Assembly (NCBI GenBank): GCA_964628195.1
Contig: CAZVPF010000002.1
Coordinates: 124,001 to 188,000, forward strand
Origin: CAZVPF01 sp964628195
Lineage (GTDB): Bacteria; Planctomycetota; Phycisphaerae; Sedimentisphaerales; Anaerohalosphaeraceae
Length of the DNA: 64,000 nt
Direction: 5' to 3'
Shown: positions 36,441-44,622 of the stretch, one piece after another
Layout of the letters: each line of letters opens with the position of its first letter
How positions within the stretch are numbered: position 1 is the stretch's first letter
Notes under the pieces: generated by a model
Databases searched by the model: none
What the model was told of the DNA's origin: nothing
Seen by the model: the letters and a program-made list of their open reading frames with translations, nothing else
Translations under genes and position numbers: made by a program

Positions 36441-37940
36441 ATGTGCGGTATCGCGGGAATCTGGGGAAAACAAAACGAAGATATAGTCAAGGAAATGATG
36501 AGCAGAATGGTCCACCGCGGCCCCGACGCCAAAGGCATGTTCACCAGCCGGCACGGCTGTCTCGGCCACCGAAGGCTCTCGATCATGGACCCCACGGGCG
36601 GCGACCAGCCGATATACTCAGCAGACAACAGCCGCGCCATCATCGCAAACGGCGAAATATACAACTACCCGACCCTTCGCGAGGACCTCAAGAACAAGCA
36701 CAAGTTCAAAACATCCAACGACAGCGAATCGGCCCTGCATCTTTACGACGACCTCGCCCACAATGCCGCCGAGCAGCTTGACGGAATGTTCGCTTTCGCA
36801 ATATCCGACGGCGAAAACATCTATGCCGCCAGAGACGCTATAGGCATAAAACCCCTCTACTACGGAAAAAAAGACGGGGCGCTTATATTCGCCTCGGAGC
36901 TCAAAGCCCTCAGCGGCCTGGCAGAGGATGTAAAAGAATTCCCCCCCGGCACATGGTATCACTCGAAGCTCGGCTTCAACTCTTTCTACGTCGTCCCGCG
37001 CCACCAGCAGGGAAAATACAGCATCGAAGAAAGCTGCAAAATGATCCGCCAGAAACTCGAAAACGCCGTTCTCAAACGTCTCATGAGTGACGTCCCCGTA
37101 GGTGCCTTCCTTTCAGGCGGTCTCGACAGCAGCCTCATCTGCGCACTTGCCCGCCGCCACTTAAAAGAGCTGCACACATTCTCCGTTGGCGTCGAAGGAA
37201 GTCGCGACATCCAAGCCGCCCGAATGGTCTCCAGGCACATCGACTCGATACACCATGAATACCTTTTCACCCAGCAGGAAGTAATAGACAAGCTGCCCGA
37301 AATAGTCTACTGGCTCGAATCATTCGACCAGGACCTCGTGCGAAGCGGAATACCATGCTATTTCACATCCCGCCTGGCTTCGCAGCACGTTAAAGTCATC
37401 CTCACAGGCGAAGGCGCAGACGAGCTGTTCGCCGGCTACACCTATTACAAGGACATCGACGACAATGACGACCTGCACGACGAGCTCCGAAGAAGTGTCT
37501 GCTCACTGCATAATATCAACCTCCAGCGCGTGGACCGCCTGACAATGGCTCACTCAATCGAAGGTCGCGTCCCGTTCCTCGACACCGACCTGATAGACCT
37601 CGCCCAGAAGATACCCGCCGAATACAAACTCTACGACGACGGCAGCGGCGAGCCGGTCGAAAAGTGGATACTCAGAAAGGCATGCGACGACCTGCTCCCC
37701 CATGAAATAGTATGGCGCGACAAGGAACAGTTCGACGAAGGAAGCGGAACAGTTGATTTTATCTCACAAGGCGTTAAAGAAATAATCAAACAGAAAGAAG
37801 CCGCCGGTTATATAAAAGACAACAACGACAAAAATCTTCGCTCCACGGAAGAAGCCGCCTATTACAAACTTCTCGATGAAGCATATTCCGGCTCCCAGGT
37901 CGTTCTCGGCAATGTCGCCCGCTGGGCCGACCGTCCCTGA
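36441..37940 (+). CDS. Asparagine synthase (glutamine-hydrolysing) family protein at the end of the mttB operon
   Basis: A 499-residue AsnB homologue: Cys2 nucleophile (MCGIAGIW), MVHRGPDAKG, NGEIYNY, RDAIGIKPLYYG in the glutaminase domain; ATP loop SGGLDS at residues 225-230 and LTGEGADELFAGYTYY in the synthetase domain. All key residues are present, so it should be active, either as true asparagine synthetase or as a dedicated amidotransferase. It lies 17 bp after the binding-protein gene and is clearly in the same unit. Its link to quaternary-amine metabolism is not obvious. It is shorter than the glycan-locus copy and has the canonical ATP loop that copy lacks. Confidence 0.85.
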   Translation: MCGIAGIWGKQNEDIVKEMMSRMVHRGPDAKGMFTSRHGCLGHRRLSIMDPTGGDQPIYSADNSRAIIANGEIYNYPTLREDLKNKHKFKTSNDSESALHLYDDLAHNAAEQLDGMFAFAISDGENIYAARDAIGIKPLYYGKKDGALIFASELKALSGLAEDVKEFPPGTWYHSKLGFNSFYVVPRHQQGKYSIEESCKMIRQKLENAVLKRLMSDVPVGAFLSGGLDSSLICALARRHLKELHTFSVGVEGSRDIQAARMVSRHIDSIHHEYLFTQQEVIDKLPEIVYWLESFDQDLVRSGIPCYFTSRLASQHVKVILTGEGADELFAGYTYYKDIDDNDDLHDELRRSVCSLHNINLQRVDRLTMAHSIEGRVPFLDTDLIDLAQKIPAEYKLYDDGSGEPVEKWILRKACDDLLPHEIVWRDKEQFDEGSGTVDFISQGVKEIIKQKEAAGYIKDNNDKNLRSTEEAAYYKLLDEAYSGSQVVLGNVARWADRP

Positions 37941-37993
37941 TTTCACAAATATATGCCTTTCTCAGAAAAACAGGCCGAATTTACCGCATTTTA

Positions 37994-38009
37994 CCCATAA
38001 AACTATGGG
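37994..38009. terminator. Hairpin after the mttB-transporter operon
   Basis: CCCATA pairs with TATGGG around the loop AAAC. The flanks are TTTTA before and AAAATA after, so it reads better as a terminator for minus-strand transcription or as a bidirectional element. Weak (six pairs), hence low confidence. Confidence 0.3.
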
Positions 38010-38052
38010 AAAATATCTGTTTGCCGATTGCGTTAAAATAAGTTAATGTATT

Positions 38053-38081
38053 TTGAGTTTTTATCTCGGTTAAGGTAAAAT
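38053..38081 (+). promoter_or_regulatory. Putative sigma-70-type promoter of the pilT-like gene
   Basis: TTGAGT at 38053-38058 and TAAAAT at 38076-38081 are separated by exactly 17 bases. Transcription would begin near 38088 and give a leader of about 88 bases that contains the foldable element described next. Confidence 0.5.
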
Positions 38082-38093
38082 ACAATAAACAAT

Positions 38094-38140
38094 CGGCTTT
38101 GCACAGCCGGGCGGTAATAAAACCGCTTGAATGCAAAGAC
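38094..38140 (+). other. Structured 5' leader with two mutually exclusive folds
   Basis: Fold A: CGGCT/AGCCG (38094-38098 with 38105-38109). Fold B: CTTTGCA/TGCAAAG (38097-38103 with 38132-38138) enclosing GCGGT/ACCGC (38111-38115 with 38122-38126). The two share bases 38097-38103, so they cannot coexist. It ends about 35 bases before the start codon of the pilT-like gene. It has GCACA and GCAAAG elements seen in c-di-GMP-I riboswitches but lacks their GNRA loop and third helix, so I do not assign it to that class. Confidence 0.45.
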
Positions 38141-38175
38141 ATTTTCTTAGATGCTTTAACTTTGAAAGGCGTAAA

Positions 38176-39324
38176 ATGGAAGTTTCTTTCGATGTTCACA
38201 ATAAAGTTTACCCCTCCGGTGATGGAGTTCTTCTGAGCATAACAGATATGCTCGGTTATTTCGAACGGCAGGGGGCCATGAGGGTCTCCGATCTCCATAT
38301 CAAAATAGGCGCCCAGCCCGCCTACCGCGTGGACGGCGACCTCGTTAAGATGAAAGGCGATATTGTAACAAAAGATATGGCCGAAAAGCTGATCTACCCC
38401 CTCATAGGCCCCAGGATGCTCGAAAGGTTCGACTCGGATACAAGCGTTGACTGTTCCTATAAGCAGGGGACCATGCAGTTTCGCATAAATGTATTTCGTG
38501 AAAACGACGGAGTGGCAGCCGCGATAAGGGCGCTCGGAATAGAAATACCCGAACCGGAAAAGTTAGGCTTTCCAAACGACATATGGAAAGACATTATCCG
38601 CAGAAACCACGGCCTTGTGCTTTTTACAGGCATAACCGGGGCAGGCAAGAGCACAACAATTTCCTCGCTCATCGAGCGGATAAACCAGAACAGGGCATCG
38701 CGGGTCATAACACTCGAGGACCCGATTGAGTATATCTTCAAACAGAAAAACTGTATGATATCTCAGCGCGAAGTCGGCAGGGACGTTCCCTCCTTCGCTT
38801 CGGGACTCCGCTCGATGATGCGGGAGGACCCGGACGTCATATTTGTCGGGGAAATGCGAGATGCAGAGACAGTATCCCTTGCCCTTACCGCCGCCGAAAC
38901 GGGGCACCTTGTCTTCTCTACCCTGCATACCCGAAATGCGGTAGGCACGATAACGCGAATACTCGACTTTTTCCCGACAGGCAAGCAGGACGAGGTTCGC
39001 AACCAGCTCTCGCTCGGGCTTGGTTACGTTATCAGCCAGAAACTTGTCCCCGCCAAGAACAAGCTCGGACGGATTGTGGCGATGGAGGTTCTCAACAACA
39101 ACTACGCCGTCGCAAACCTTATCAGGACTGGCAAGACAGAGCAGATTTACACCCAGCTTCAGACAAAAACCAGGAACGTGCCCGACGAAAAGATGGTCAC
39201 GCTTGAGTCCCACCTGGCAAGGCTTGTAAAGACAGGCAAGGTCGAACTGCTGGCTGCTCAGAAATGGGCTAACGATTATAAGAGCTTTATCGATGCAATG
39301 AACGCAGATGTCGAGGTCAGCTGA
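38176..39324 (+). CDS. PilT-like twitching motility ATPase
   Basis: The ATG is chosen because a GAAAGGCG ribosome site lies directly upstream; an in-frame upstream ATG 45 bp earlier falls inside the structured leader. The protein (382 residues) has the secretion ATPase core: Walker A GITGAGKST, Asp box ITLEDPIEY, Walker B REDPDVIFVGEMRD and His box VFSTLHT. The short N-terminal domain and the Walker region fit PilT/PilU retraction ATPases better than PilB. The AIRALG-type motif is present (AAAIRALG). It probably powers type IV pilus retraction. No other pilus gene lies next to it. Confidence 0.88.
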   Translation: MEVSFDVHNKVYPSGDGVLLSITDMLGYFERQGAMRVSDLHIKIGAQPAYRVDGDLVKMKGDIVTKDMAEKLIYPLIGPRMLERFDSDTSVDCSYKQGTMQFRINVFRENDGVAAAIRALGIEIPEPEKLGFPNDIWKDIIRRNHGLVLFTGITGAGKSTTISSLIERINQNRASRVITLEDPIEYIFKQKNCMISQREVGRDVPSFASGLRSMMREDPDVIFVGEMRDAETVSLALTAAETGHLVFSTLHTRNAVGTITRILDFFPTGKQDEVRNQLSLGLGYVISQKLVPAKNKLGRIVAMEVLNNNYAVANLIRTGKTEQIYTQLQTKTRNVPDEKMVTLESHLARLVKTGKVELLAAQKWANDYKSFIDAMNADVEVS

Positions 39325-39740
39325 CAGATAAGTAAAATTGTCCATAGTGTCCATATATTCTTTATAGTTTTTTTTTAATATATAATCGAAACCAGTTCGA
39401 TTATTCATCTGTTTATGTAAAAAAATAAACAGACTGTTGTTTAAAACACCGCAATTTCAATAAAAAAGGTGCTTTTTATTATTATTTTACTTCGTTCCCT
39501 TGACACTTTTCGCAAAATTGATAAAATTATAATGTGGATGTGTGGAATGAAGTGTATCTTCATTTGTTTCCTTATCTCCAGATAAATCCTTAAATGTTTT
39601 TTTTAGGGTTTCAAATGGATAAACTGAAATTAATCGTGCGGGGGATTTCTTATCAGTCTCTTTTTATCTTTTCATTTATGTATTTTGTGCCCTTGACGGC
39701 GGTTTTTAAATCTTAGTTTGACCACAGCGAGGTGAGAAAT
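39325..39740. other. Non-coding stretch with hairpins and a promoter between pilT-like gene and receiver genes
   Basis: No gene is seen. Hairpins: AATCGAA/TTCGATT (39384-39402), CTGTTTAT/ATAAACAG (39409-39432) and a weak A/T-rich one near 39465-39480 followed by T-rich sequence, which may end pilT transcription. A promoter follows at 39500-39527. A further hairpin AATGAAG/CTTCATT (39546-39564) lies near the predicted transcript start, leaving a leader of about 200 bases before the first receiver gene. Confidence 0.4.
39500..39527 (+). promoter_or_regulatory. Putative sigma-70-type promoter of the signalling operon
   Basis: A perfect TTGACA (39500-39505) is followed after 16 bases by TAAAAT (39522-39527). 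It would drive the two receiver genes and probably the large kinase and sigma-54 activator downstream. Confidence 0.6.
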
Positions 39741-40184
39741 ATGCGGGAAGATGTTACCATCCTTGTTGCCGAAGACGACGAAGGACACTTTTCCCTTATC
39801 AGGAAAAATATTCAGCGGGCCGGCATTACCAACCCTGTCCTCCATTTCAAGGACGGCCAGGAGTTGCTGGACTTTCTCTTCCACGGCCCGGGCGTCGACG
39901 AACATATCCAGTTCGGCGTTGCCTACCTTTTGCTGCTCGACATACGCATGCCAAAGGTTGACGGCATCGAAGTGCTCTCACGCATTAAGCAGGATCCGGT
40001 CTTATGTAAAATTCCTGTTACGATAATAACAACAACAGACGACCCTAAAGAGATAGAAAAGTGTCATCTTCTCGGCTGCAGCAGCTACGTCGTCAAGCCC
40101 ATAGAGTATGAGGATTTCGCCGAAGCGGTTATGAGGATGACCGCTTTCCTTTCAACTGTCGAGGTACCTGTAACAATGGAATGA
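39741..40184 (+). CDS. Receiver-only response regulator (Rcp1-like), first of a tandem pair
   Basis: The ATG with GAGGTGAG just upstream is chosen over an in-frame GTG 9 bp earlier. The 147-residue protein is a single receiver domain with acidic pocket EDDEGH, phosphoacceptor Asp67 in LLLLDIRMP and conserved Lys in VVKPIEY. The TTTDDPKEIEKC segment is typical of Rcp1-like receivers that pair with phytochrome-type or other PAS/GAF kinases. Without an output domain it probably acts in a phosphorelay or by protein binding, perhaps at the pilus motor given the pilT-like neighbour. Confidence 0.88.
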   Translation: MREDVTILVAEDDEGHFSLIRKNIQRAGITNPVLHFKDGQELLDFLFHGPGVDEHIQFGVAYLLLLDIRMPKVDGIEVLSRIKQDPVLCKIPVTIITTTDDPKEIEKCHLLGCSSYVVKPIEYEDFAEAVMRMTAFLSTVEVPVTME

Positions 40185-40214
40185 ACTGCCCTTAGGTCAG
40201 AGGATTGAAAAAGT

Positions 40215-40697
40215 ATGAAAGAAGGGATTGTTATACTTATTGCAGAGGACGACGCAGGCCATTTCGTTTTGGTCAAGAAAAACCTCTGGCGATGCTGCGT
40301 GCCAAACGAGATCGTCCACTTCATGGACGGACAGGAGGTCCTCGACTTTCTCTTCGGTAACGGTAAAGGCCCGCATGCGGAGAAGGATAAAGCATATCTG
40401 CTTCTGCTTGATATACGTATGCCCAAGGTTGACGGCATGGAAGTTATCAGGCAGATAAAGAACCACCCTGTTATGAAAAAAGTGCCCGTAATAATGCTCA
40501 CAACAACCGATGACCCGGAGGAAATTAAGGACTGTTACGAAGCAGGGTGCAGTTTTTACATAGTAAAACCGTCCAATTATAATGATTTTATGTCATGCGT
40601 TGAACAGCTTGGAGCGTTTTTGTCTCTTCCGAGTGTTAAAGTTCCAAAAATAGATTCAACAGAACGAAGCGAGGATGCTTTGGGCGTGAATGTTTGA
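40215..40697 (+). CDS. Receiver-only response regulator (Rcp1-like), second of a tandem pair
   Basis: A 160-residue paralogue of the preceding protein: EDDAGH, phosphoacceptor Asp66 in LLLLDIRMPKVDG, TTTDDPEEIKDC and VKPSNY. Both share the rare MDGQE/KDGQE-VLDFLF block, so they arose by duplication. The C-terminal 15 residues are unique. It is 30 bp from its twin and directly precedes the hybrid kinase gene; all are probably transcribed together. Confidence 0.88.
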   Translation: MKEGIVILIAEDDAGHFVLVKKNLWRCCVPNEIVHFMDGQEVLDFLFGNGKGPHAEKDKAYLLLLDIRMPKVDGMEVIRQIKNHPVMKKVPVIMLTTTDDPEEIKDCYEAGCSFYIVKPSNYNDFMSCVEQLGAFLSLPSVKVPKIDSTERSEDALGVNV

Positions 40698-40738
40698 AAT
40701 TGCATTTGCCCCGTATCCCAGCGGAAAGGAGGTTGAAG

Positions 40739-43700
40739 ATGGCAATGGAAGCCTCCTTCTATACCGTTCTTATTGTAGAGGACGACGTCGGCCTTTCGTT
40801 CCTTGTAAGGAAGCAGCTCGAACGAAAAGGCTTGAAAACAGTGACAGTTAACAGCGGCAGCGAAGCCCTTCAATACCTTAAGGGCAACCGCGATGTTATT
40901 ATGCTCCTGGATTACAACCTCGGCGACATGACCGGTGCGGACCTCGTATCAAGTTTGAAAAAACGCGGCCTTGAAGTGCCCTTCATAGTCATAACAGGAC
41001 AGGGAAGCGAAACCGTCGCCGTCGAGACAATGAAGCTGGGCGCACGAGATTACATTATCAAAAATAATTCTTTTCTCGAACTCCTGCCCCAGGTGGTTAT
41101 GCAGGTTATCGACGAGCAGGTACTCACCGGCAGACTCGCAACCACAGAAGATGCACTTCGCAGGGAAAAAACGCACCTGTTGAACAATATTCCTGACATG
41201 GTCTTTCAGATCGACTCTCAGGGCAGATTCATCTCGTGCAACCCTGCAACATGCAAAATACTTGGATACACCGACGAAGAGCTTATGGCAAAAAAAATCC
41301 TCGATATTGTCCACCCTGACGATGTCAAGGCTGTCACCCGGGACCATTCCGCTGTCAAGCAGGGACAGAAAATTCTTAAACACCCCATCAGGTTTGTCCA
41401 CAGGAACGGCCAGGTCAAATGGGTCGAGGGAAATATCGTTGCCGTTTATAACGAACACGGCCAGGCAGAAGCGATCAGCGGGATATACCAGGATATAACA
41501 CAAAGCAAACTCCAGAACGAAGAACTCAAAAAAGCCCAGGAACGCGCCAAGCTCATCGCCGATACCTCCCCGAGTCTTGTTTTCGAGATAGCACCAGACA
41601 ACTGTGTCAAATCCATGAACAAGGCCGCAAGGGAGTTCTTCTCGGCAAAAACCGAAATCGATAACGGCAAACCGCTATTATACCCTTCGTTTTTTGAAGG
41701 CAAATGGAGTGCCCAAATCGCCTGCGCATTGAAAGAGTCCAGGAATGGAAGGACACTCAAGACAACTGCGATGCTCGAAAAGAACCCAGGCGGAAAAAAA
41801 TGGTTTGATATTGTCCTCTCCCCCCTGTGGGAGGGCGGGCGTCAGCCGGGCGGAGTTGTGATCGCTACCGCATGGGATGTTTCCGAAAGGGTCGGACGTG
41901 AACAGCAGATAAAAGACTCCCTTGAAAGAGAGGCAAGAAGCGTCGAACAGGCCAAGATTTTGCAGAGCATAACCTTTGCAGGCGGTTACGACATGAAAAA
42001 TGATTCTGCAAAAGTCGCAAGTCAAACCGCTCAGCAGGTATGTCAATACCTCGAATGTTCGACGGCATTGAGTTATATTTTCGACGAAAACGGCGAATGT
42101 TTGAAGGTTTATGAAAATAATGCTCAGGATAAGCAGCAGGCTGATAAACTGGTTGAGATTATATGTTCACCACGCGGCAAAAATATCATAAAGAAAATTA
42201 AAACCGCTAAACGCCTGTCAAATACGGCACTTTACGAGCTTGCCGAAGATCAGGCACAGGTAAAAGCTTTTATGAATTCAACAATATTCGTTCCTTATAT
42301 GAACGCCGGTGTGAACCTCGGCTTCGGCGTGTTCATGAATAACTCGCTGAAATTGCAGGGCGACCTGGTCAAATTTTTATCCGCCGTAAGCAAATGTGCC
42401 GGGCTCGGCATAGCCAACGCCGTCGCCCTTAACGCCCCTTCGAGCCAGATAAGGAACAGGATGCACCAATTGGAGGGTACAAGTGTAACGGATTACGCCC
42501 ACCCCCCCGCAAAGATGGAAACTCAATCACTGACTGCTATCGTGGAAGCAGGTGTAAATTACCTCAACGCCAAGGCCGGGCTGGTCCTGCTGCTGAATAA
42601 GAACCAGCAGACCCTCAACGGAATCGCCGGTTACAACCTCACCGAAAAGGAAACCGCCTCGGTCAAAATAAGCAACCACGCCTGTATTTGCTGGGATTGC
42701 GTCGACGACAATGAAATGATCTATTGCAGGGACATATCCGAGGAAGAAAAATTCATTGACGAGAGCCTCACGAACCTTACTGAGAAAAGCCTCCTCATTA
42801 TTCCGATATTCAACAGGGAAGAGGTCATAGGCTTGTATGTCCTCATAGACCCTGCCGCACCGCCAAGGCAAAGCGCCGTCAGCGTAATTGAGTCTTTCGC
42901 ATGGCTCGGCGGCGAGTCGATAAACGCCTCAATGCTCGCCGACAGGGCAAGCCGTCTCGACAGGGAACTTTCAAATATCAGGAAACAGTCCCTTAAACTC
43001 ACAGCAGGCGGCGATATCAACATCGTGCTCAAAAATATCTGCGAAGCTGCACTGCGAACCCTAAACGCACAAACCGCTTGGATCGGCACTTTGAGCAAGG
43101 ATAGAAACGAAATAAAATACGCAACCCACTCCGGCCAAGCCGGCAACGCCGTTACTAAGGTTCGATACAAGTACGACCCCTCAGCCAAAGGCGACACACT
43201 CGTCAAGTGCATCGCCGATAAAGAACCGGTTGTTGTCAACGAAATGCTCTCTGACGCAAGGCTGCATTTGCTTGCCCGAGGCAAGGGATATAATTCTTGC
43301 TGTTCGGTGCCCATAATGAGCAAGGAAGAGGTCTTCGGAGCCTTGACAGTTTATCACCATGAGCAGGAAGCATTTTCAAGTCAGAATATATCCATTCTCG
43401 AAGAATTCTGCGATATCGCCGCTCTCACAATTTCAAATCACAGGCTGAAGCAGACCCTGATGGAATCGGAGTCCCTCAAAAATATTATCCTTGAAAGCGT
43501 CAACGAAGCTCTGATGGTGGTCGACAACGCCGGCGCAGTTGTAAGTGTCAACGAAGCCGCACAAAAACTCTTCAACAGGGATCTTTCAGAAATGAAAGGC
43601 CGTTACTGCGGTCAATTCTGCCGGAAAGCCACACCCCTCTGGGACGTGCTTGACGGCTGGATAGAAAACGGCTCGGCAGGTGCCAGGATCGAGGGCTGGG

Positions 43701-44620
43701 TCGAATTCGACCGAGGCCCGAAAATGTACCTGAGCATAAAAAGTAAAAAAACAACGATAGAACAGGTACCGTGCCTGCTCATGACCATTGTCGATCTTAC
43801 CATGCAGAAAAAAATGAACGCCTCGCTTGAGCACGCCGAAAAGTTGACAAGCGTAGGAAGAATCGCCGGCCAGATCGCACACGAGATAGGAAACCCCCTT
43901 ACGATTATTTCAAGTCAGGTACAGAGAATGGTCGCTGACGGAAAAGCGGACATTGAAAAACTATCGAAAATGCTCAGCCACATAGACCGGATCAGCAGCC
44001 TCATAAGGAGATTTTCAGATATCGAAAGAAAGGACCCCCTGACCATAACAAGCGCCGATGTGCAGGAAGTCGTTGATAACATACTCAGCCTTGTGATGCA
44101 CAGCAAGCCTTTTAAAGGTATTGAAATCCAGAAAAGCATAGCGCCCGACCTGCACCCGGTCGAAATGGACAAAAACAAGATAACACAGGTTTTGCTAAAC
44201 CTGCTCATAAACGCCGCCGACGCCTGCGAGGGAAAGGGCCGAATCGATATCAATGCCCAAATGCAGAAGGTCCCTGTAGAAATTAACAATGATGTTGTAA
44301 ATCGTGAATTCCTCGTCCTCTCGGTTGCCGACAATGGCAGGGGGATAGATAAGGAAGTGATCGATCATATTTTCGAACCTTTTTACACCAACAAGGAAAG
44401 CGGCAAAGGAACAGGCCTTGGTCTCTCGGTCAGCCTCTCGATTGTAGACCAGCACCAGGGCTGGATAAACGTCGAAACCCAGCCGCACCGGGGAGCGAAT
44501 TTTATCATTTACCTGCCTGTAAGAAACAATCCTGTGGGCACAGAAAAAAGGCAGATAAAGCAGATTGAAGCAGGAAAAGACGTAAAAAAATATAATGAAA
44601 GTGATATTATGCGGAGTTAG
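40739..44620 (+). CDS. Large hybrid sensor kinase: receiver, PAS, GAF-like, PAS, NtrB-type kinase
   Basis: The ATG with AAAGGAGG upstream is chosen; an in-frame TTG 45 bp earlier overlaps the previous gene. In about 1293 residues the order is: N-terminal receiver (Asp58 in MLLDYN), PAS (about 140-260, ending GIYQDITQSK), a second PAS (about 265-390), a GAF-like stretch, two clearer GAF domains (about 620-745 and 755-915), a third PAS, then HisKA with GQIAHEIGNPLTII and an HATPase domain ending GTGLGLSVSLSIV. No membrane segment is evident, so it is a cytoplasmic sensor. The N-terminal receiver suggests control by an upstream kinase. It overlaps in function with the sigma-54 activator encoded 2 bp downstream. 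Confidence 0.85.
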   Translation: MAMEASFYTVLIVEDDVGLSFLVRKQLERKGLKTVTVNSGSEALQYLKGNRDVIMLLDYNLGDMTGADLVSSLKKRGLEVPFIVITGQGSETVAVETMKLGARDYIIKNNSFLELLPQVVMQVIDEQVLTGRLATTEDALRREKTHLLNNIPDMVFQIDSQGRFISCNPATCKILGYTDEELMAKKILDIVHPDDVKAVTRDHSAVKQGQKILKHPIRFVHRNGQVKWVEGNIVAVYNEHGQAEAISGIYQDITQSKLQNEELKKAQERAKLIADTSPSLVFEIAPDNCVKSMNKAAREFFSAKTEIDNGKPLLYPSFFEGKWSAQIACALKESRNGRTLKTTAMLEKNPGGKKWFDIVLSPLWEGGRQPGGVVIATAWDVSERVGREQQIKDSLEREARSVEQAKILQSITFAGGYDMKNDSAKVASQTAQQVCQYLECSTALSYIFDENGECLKVYENNAQDKQQADKLVEIICSPRGKNIIKKIKTAKRLSNTALYELAEDQAQVKAFMNSTIFVPYMNAGVNLGFGVFMNNSLKLQGDLVKFLSAVSKCAGLGIANAVALNAPSSQIRNRMHQLEGTSVTDYAHPPAKMETQSLTAIVEAGVNYLNAKAGLVLLLNKNQQTLNGIAGYNLTEKETASVKISNHACICWDCVDDNEMIYCRDISEEEKFIDESLTNLTEKSLLIIPIFNREEVIGLYVLIDPAAPPRQSAVSVIESFAWLGGESINASMLADRASRLDRELSNIRKQSLKLTAGGDINIVLKNICEAALRTLNAQTAWIGTLSKDRNEIKYATHSGQAGNAVTKVRYKYDPSAKGDTLVKCIADKEPVVVNEMLSDARLHLLARGKGYNSCCSVPIMSKEEVFGALTVYHHEQEAFSSQNISILEEFCDIAALTISNHRLKQTLMESESLKNIILESVNEALMVVDNAGAVVSVNEAAQKLFNRDLSEMKGRYCGQFCRKATPLWDVLDGWIENGSAGARIEGWVEFDRGPKMYLSIKSKKTTIEQVPCLLMTIVDLTMQKKMNASLEHAEKLTSVGRIAGQIAHEIGNPLTIISSQVQRMVADGKADIEKLSKMLSHIDRISSLIRRFSDIERKDPLTITSADVQEVVDNILSLVMHSKPFKGIEIQKSIAPDLHPVEMDKNKITQVLLNLLINAADACEGKGRIDINAQMQKVPVEINNDVVNREFLVLSVADNGRGIDKEVIDHIFEPFYTNKESGKGTGLGLSVSLSIVDQHQGWINVETQPHRGANFIIYLPVRNNPVGTEKRQIKQIEAGKDVKKYNESDIMRS

Positions 44621-44622
44621 TT

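Noticed and set aside
38094..38140. c-di-GMP-I (GEMM) riboswitch
   Set aside because: GCACA and GCAAAG are present, but the GNRA tetraloop, the tetraloop receptor and the third helix are missing.
38563..39408. 281-codon minus-strand open frame
   Set aside because: Antisense to the pilT-like gene, whose motifs are unambiguous.
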